A DNA stretch of 6,737 nt from DASTRU01 sp035761045 (GTDB taxonomy: Bacteria > Pseudomonadota > Gammaproteobacteria > Burkholderiales > Burkholderiaceae_E), in contig DASTRU010000152.1 in the NCBI GenBank assembly GCA_035761045.1, positions 1 through 6,737 on the forward strand, in the 5' to 3' direction. Position numbers and translations under genes: made by a program. Within the stretch, counting starts at the first letter, position 1, and every line of letters begins with the position of its first letter. The notes below the pieces were generated by a model. It was not told the origin of the DNA, did not search any database, and was given only the letters and a program-made list of their open reading frames with translations. Below, piece after piece: positions 5,404-6,737 of the stretch.

Positions 5404-6737
5404 ATGCCGCTTCGTCCCGACCCCGTCGTGACCGCCGAGCAATTAGAGGCGGGCAAACATTCCTTGGTGTTGGACGCTGGGTGGGCGAGCGTGACGGGCG
5501 CGTTTTCAAGCGGCGTCATTCTCGTCGCCTTCGCGCTTGCGTTGGGCGCTAATCCGGTACAGATCGGATTGCTCGCCGCCATTCCCTTCATGGCTCAAGC
5601 CGCGCAATTGCCGGCGACCTTGCTAATCGAGCGTATTCGTCAGCGACGCAAGATCGGCGTGCTCGTCATCACGACCGCGCGCGTGATCATCTTGTCGCTC
5701 GCCTTCTTGCCGTTCGTGCCCAATCTGGGTATCGCGCTCGCGTTGCTCATTGCCGCGCAAATCGCGATGGCGATACTGCATGCGGTTGGCGCATGCGCGG
5801 TGAATTCATGGCTGCACCAGCTCGTGCCCGGCGCGCAATTAGGAAACTTCTTCTCGCAACGTTTGTTCTGGAGTACCGCGCTTGCTTGCGTGGGCACGCT
5901 CGCCGCCGGCTTCATCGTCGACCAGTTTCCTTGGACAAGCGGCTTGCACACCTATTCGATCGTGTTCGTGATCGCGGGGCTGACCGGTTTCGTAAGCTCG
6001 TTTTACCTCGCGCGCGCGCCCGAACCGCTCATGCAAAACGGCGGCCCCGCCGTCGGCATGCGCACACGCGTGCTCGCGCCGTTTCGCGATCGAAACTTCC
6101 GTCGCCTGCTCGTGTTCATGGGCGCGTGGAACGTCGCCTCCAATCTCGCGGCGCCTTTCATCGCGGTGTACCTGATGCAACAGCTTGGCTATGCGTTGAC
6201 CACCGTGACGGCGCTTTGGGTGATTAGCCAAATCGCCAATGCCTTGACGATGTACGCCTGGGGCCGCGTGTCCGATCGTTTATCGAACAAGGCCATTCTC
6301 GCCGCCGCCTTGCCGGTGTATTTCCTATGCACGCTGGGCCTGGTGTTCGTCGATGCCGGCCAACCGCGTCCGATGCAGCTAAGTTTGTTGGCGGTTATTC
6401 ATATCGTCATGGGCATCGCGGGCGGCGGCATTGGCTTGGCCACGGGCAATCTTGGACTCAAGCTCGCGCCGCAAGGCCAAGGCACGGCGTATCTTGCCGC
6501 GATCGGCTTGGTGTCAGCCGTCGCGGGCGGTCTCGCGCCGATCGTGGCGGGGTCGCTCGCCCACTTTTTTCAAGCAAGCGAGTTATCGGCCGTCGTGCGC
6601 TGGGTATCGTCCACGCGCGAGGGCGAAATCACCGTCGTGCGATTCGCGCATTGGGAGTTTTTATTCGCACTGTCGGCCGCGCTGGGTTTGTATGTAATGC
6701 ATGCGTTGTCGCGCGTGAGCGAAGGCAGCGAAATCAG
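5404..6737 (+). CDS. Major facilitator superfamily transporter, 3'-partial
   Basis: Reading from the ATG at 5404, 444 codons stay open to the right edge, so the stop lies beyond the window. The protein is an inner-membrane secondary transporter with about twelve hydrophobic segments: roughly 28-48, 52-75, 84-105, 109-130, 160-182 and 185-205 in the first half, and 234-258, 262-285, 297-315, 325-355, 370-390 and 418-437 in the second. WGRVSDRLSNKAIL at 286-299 matches the MFS motif A loop (G-x-x-x-D-R) between helices 8 and 9. NSWLHQLVPGAQLGNFFSQR at 134-153 resembles a conserved segment of an MFS subfamily I know as NSWMRDLVP-LGRFF-R, which has no assigned substrate. A hydrophilic stretch at 391-417 separates the last two helices. 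It starts 19 nt after the SDR stop without a visible Shine-Dalgarno and probably belongs to the same transcript. Nearly full length judging from helix count. Confidence 0.88.
   Translation, partial: MPLRPDPVVTAEQLEAGKHSLVLDAGWASVTGAFSSGVILVAFALALGANPVQIGLLAAIPFMAQAAQLPATLLIERIRQRRKIGVLVITTARVIILSLAFLPFVPNLGIALALLIAAQIAMAILHAVGACAVNSWLHQLVPGAQLGNFFSQRLFWSTALACVGTLAAGFIVDQFPWTSGLHTYSIVFVIAGLTGFVSSFYLARAPEPLMQNGGPAVGMRTRVLAPFRDRNFRRLLVFMGAWNVASNLAAPFIAVYLMQQLGYALTTVTALWVISQIANALTMYAWGRVSDRLSNKAILAAALPVYFLCTLGLVFVDAGQPRPMQLSLLAVIHIVMGIAGGGIGLATGNLGLKLAPQGQGTAYLAAIGLVSAVAGGLAPIVAGSLAHFFQASELSAVVRWVSSTREGEITVVRFAHWEFLFALSAALGLYVMHALSRVSEGSEI

Noticed and set aside
5793..6227. 144-codon plus-strand open frame inside the MFS gene
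   Set aside because: It is highly Arg-rich and out of frame with a well-formed membrane transporter.

Overview
The window reads as ordinary chromosomal DNA from a GC-rich bacterium. The MntH sequence, with its N-terminal PFCPSEVRG stretch, resembles versions I remember from beta- and gammaproteobacteria such as Xanthomonas and Burkholderia relatives, so a proteobacterium is the best guess. Codon use is odd for a GC-rich genome: TTG and CTC are preferred over CTG for leucine, and CAA over CAG for glutamine. I see no IS element, CRISPR array, tRNA, rRNA or phage gene.

Layout. (1) Positions 2-823, plus strand: a TPR-repeat protein whose reading frame is still open at the left edge, so its true start may be missing. 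(2) Positions 839-2792, minus strand: mntH (Nramp Mn2+/H+ symporter) followed 82 bp later by an NADPH-dependent FMN/quinone reductase of the flavodoxin-like fold; this pair converges on the TPR gene with only 15 bp between. (3) Positions 2793-2947: a divergent intergenic region holding a 16-bp inverted repeat and a strong Shine-Dalgarno sequence. (4) Positions 2948-6737, plus strand: four tightly packed genes encoding a two-CBS-domain protein, a thioredoxin-reductase-like FAD oxidoreductase, a short-chain dehydrogenase with a C-terminal membrane segment, and a major facilitator transporter that runs off the right edge.

How the genes may fit together. The first two gene junctions of the plus-strand unit overlap (1 nt, then 4-7 nt) and the third gap is 19 nt, so the four genes are probably co-transcribed and in part translationally coupled. 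The theme on both sides of the divergent promoter region is redox: manganese import and a flavin reductase on one side, two NAD(P)H-linked oxidoreductases with a possible ligand-sensing CBS protein on the other. Joint control of the two sides is inference.

The most unusual single observation is that the thioredoxin-reductase-like protein has R-P-Y-C where relatives carry the redox-active C-P-Y-C, so it probably cannot do classical disulfide exchange. I do not see a clear-cut undescribed system; the CBS / single-cysteine oxidoreductase / membrane-anchored SDR / MFS unit is the best candidate for one.
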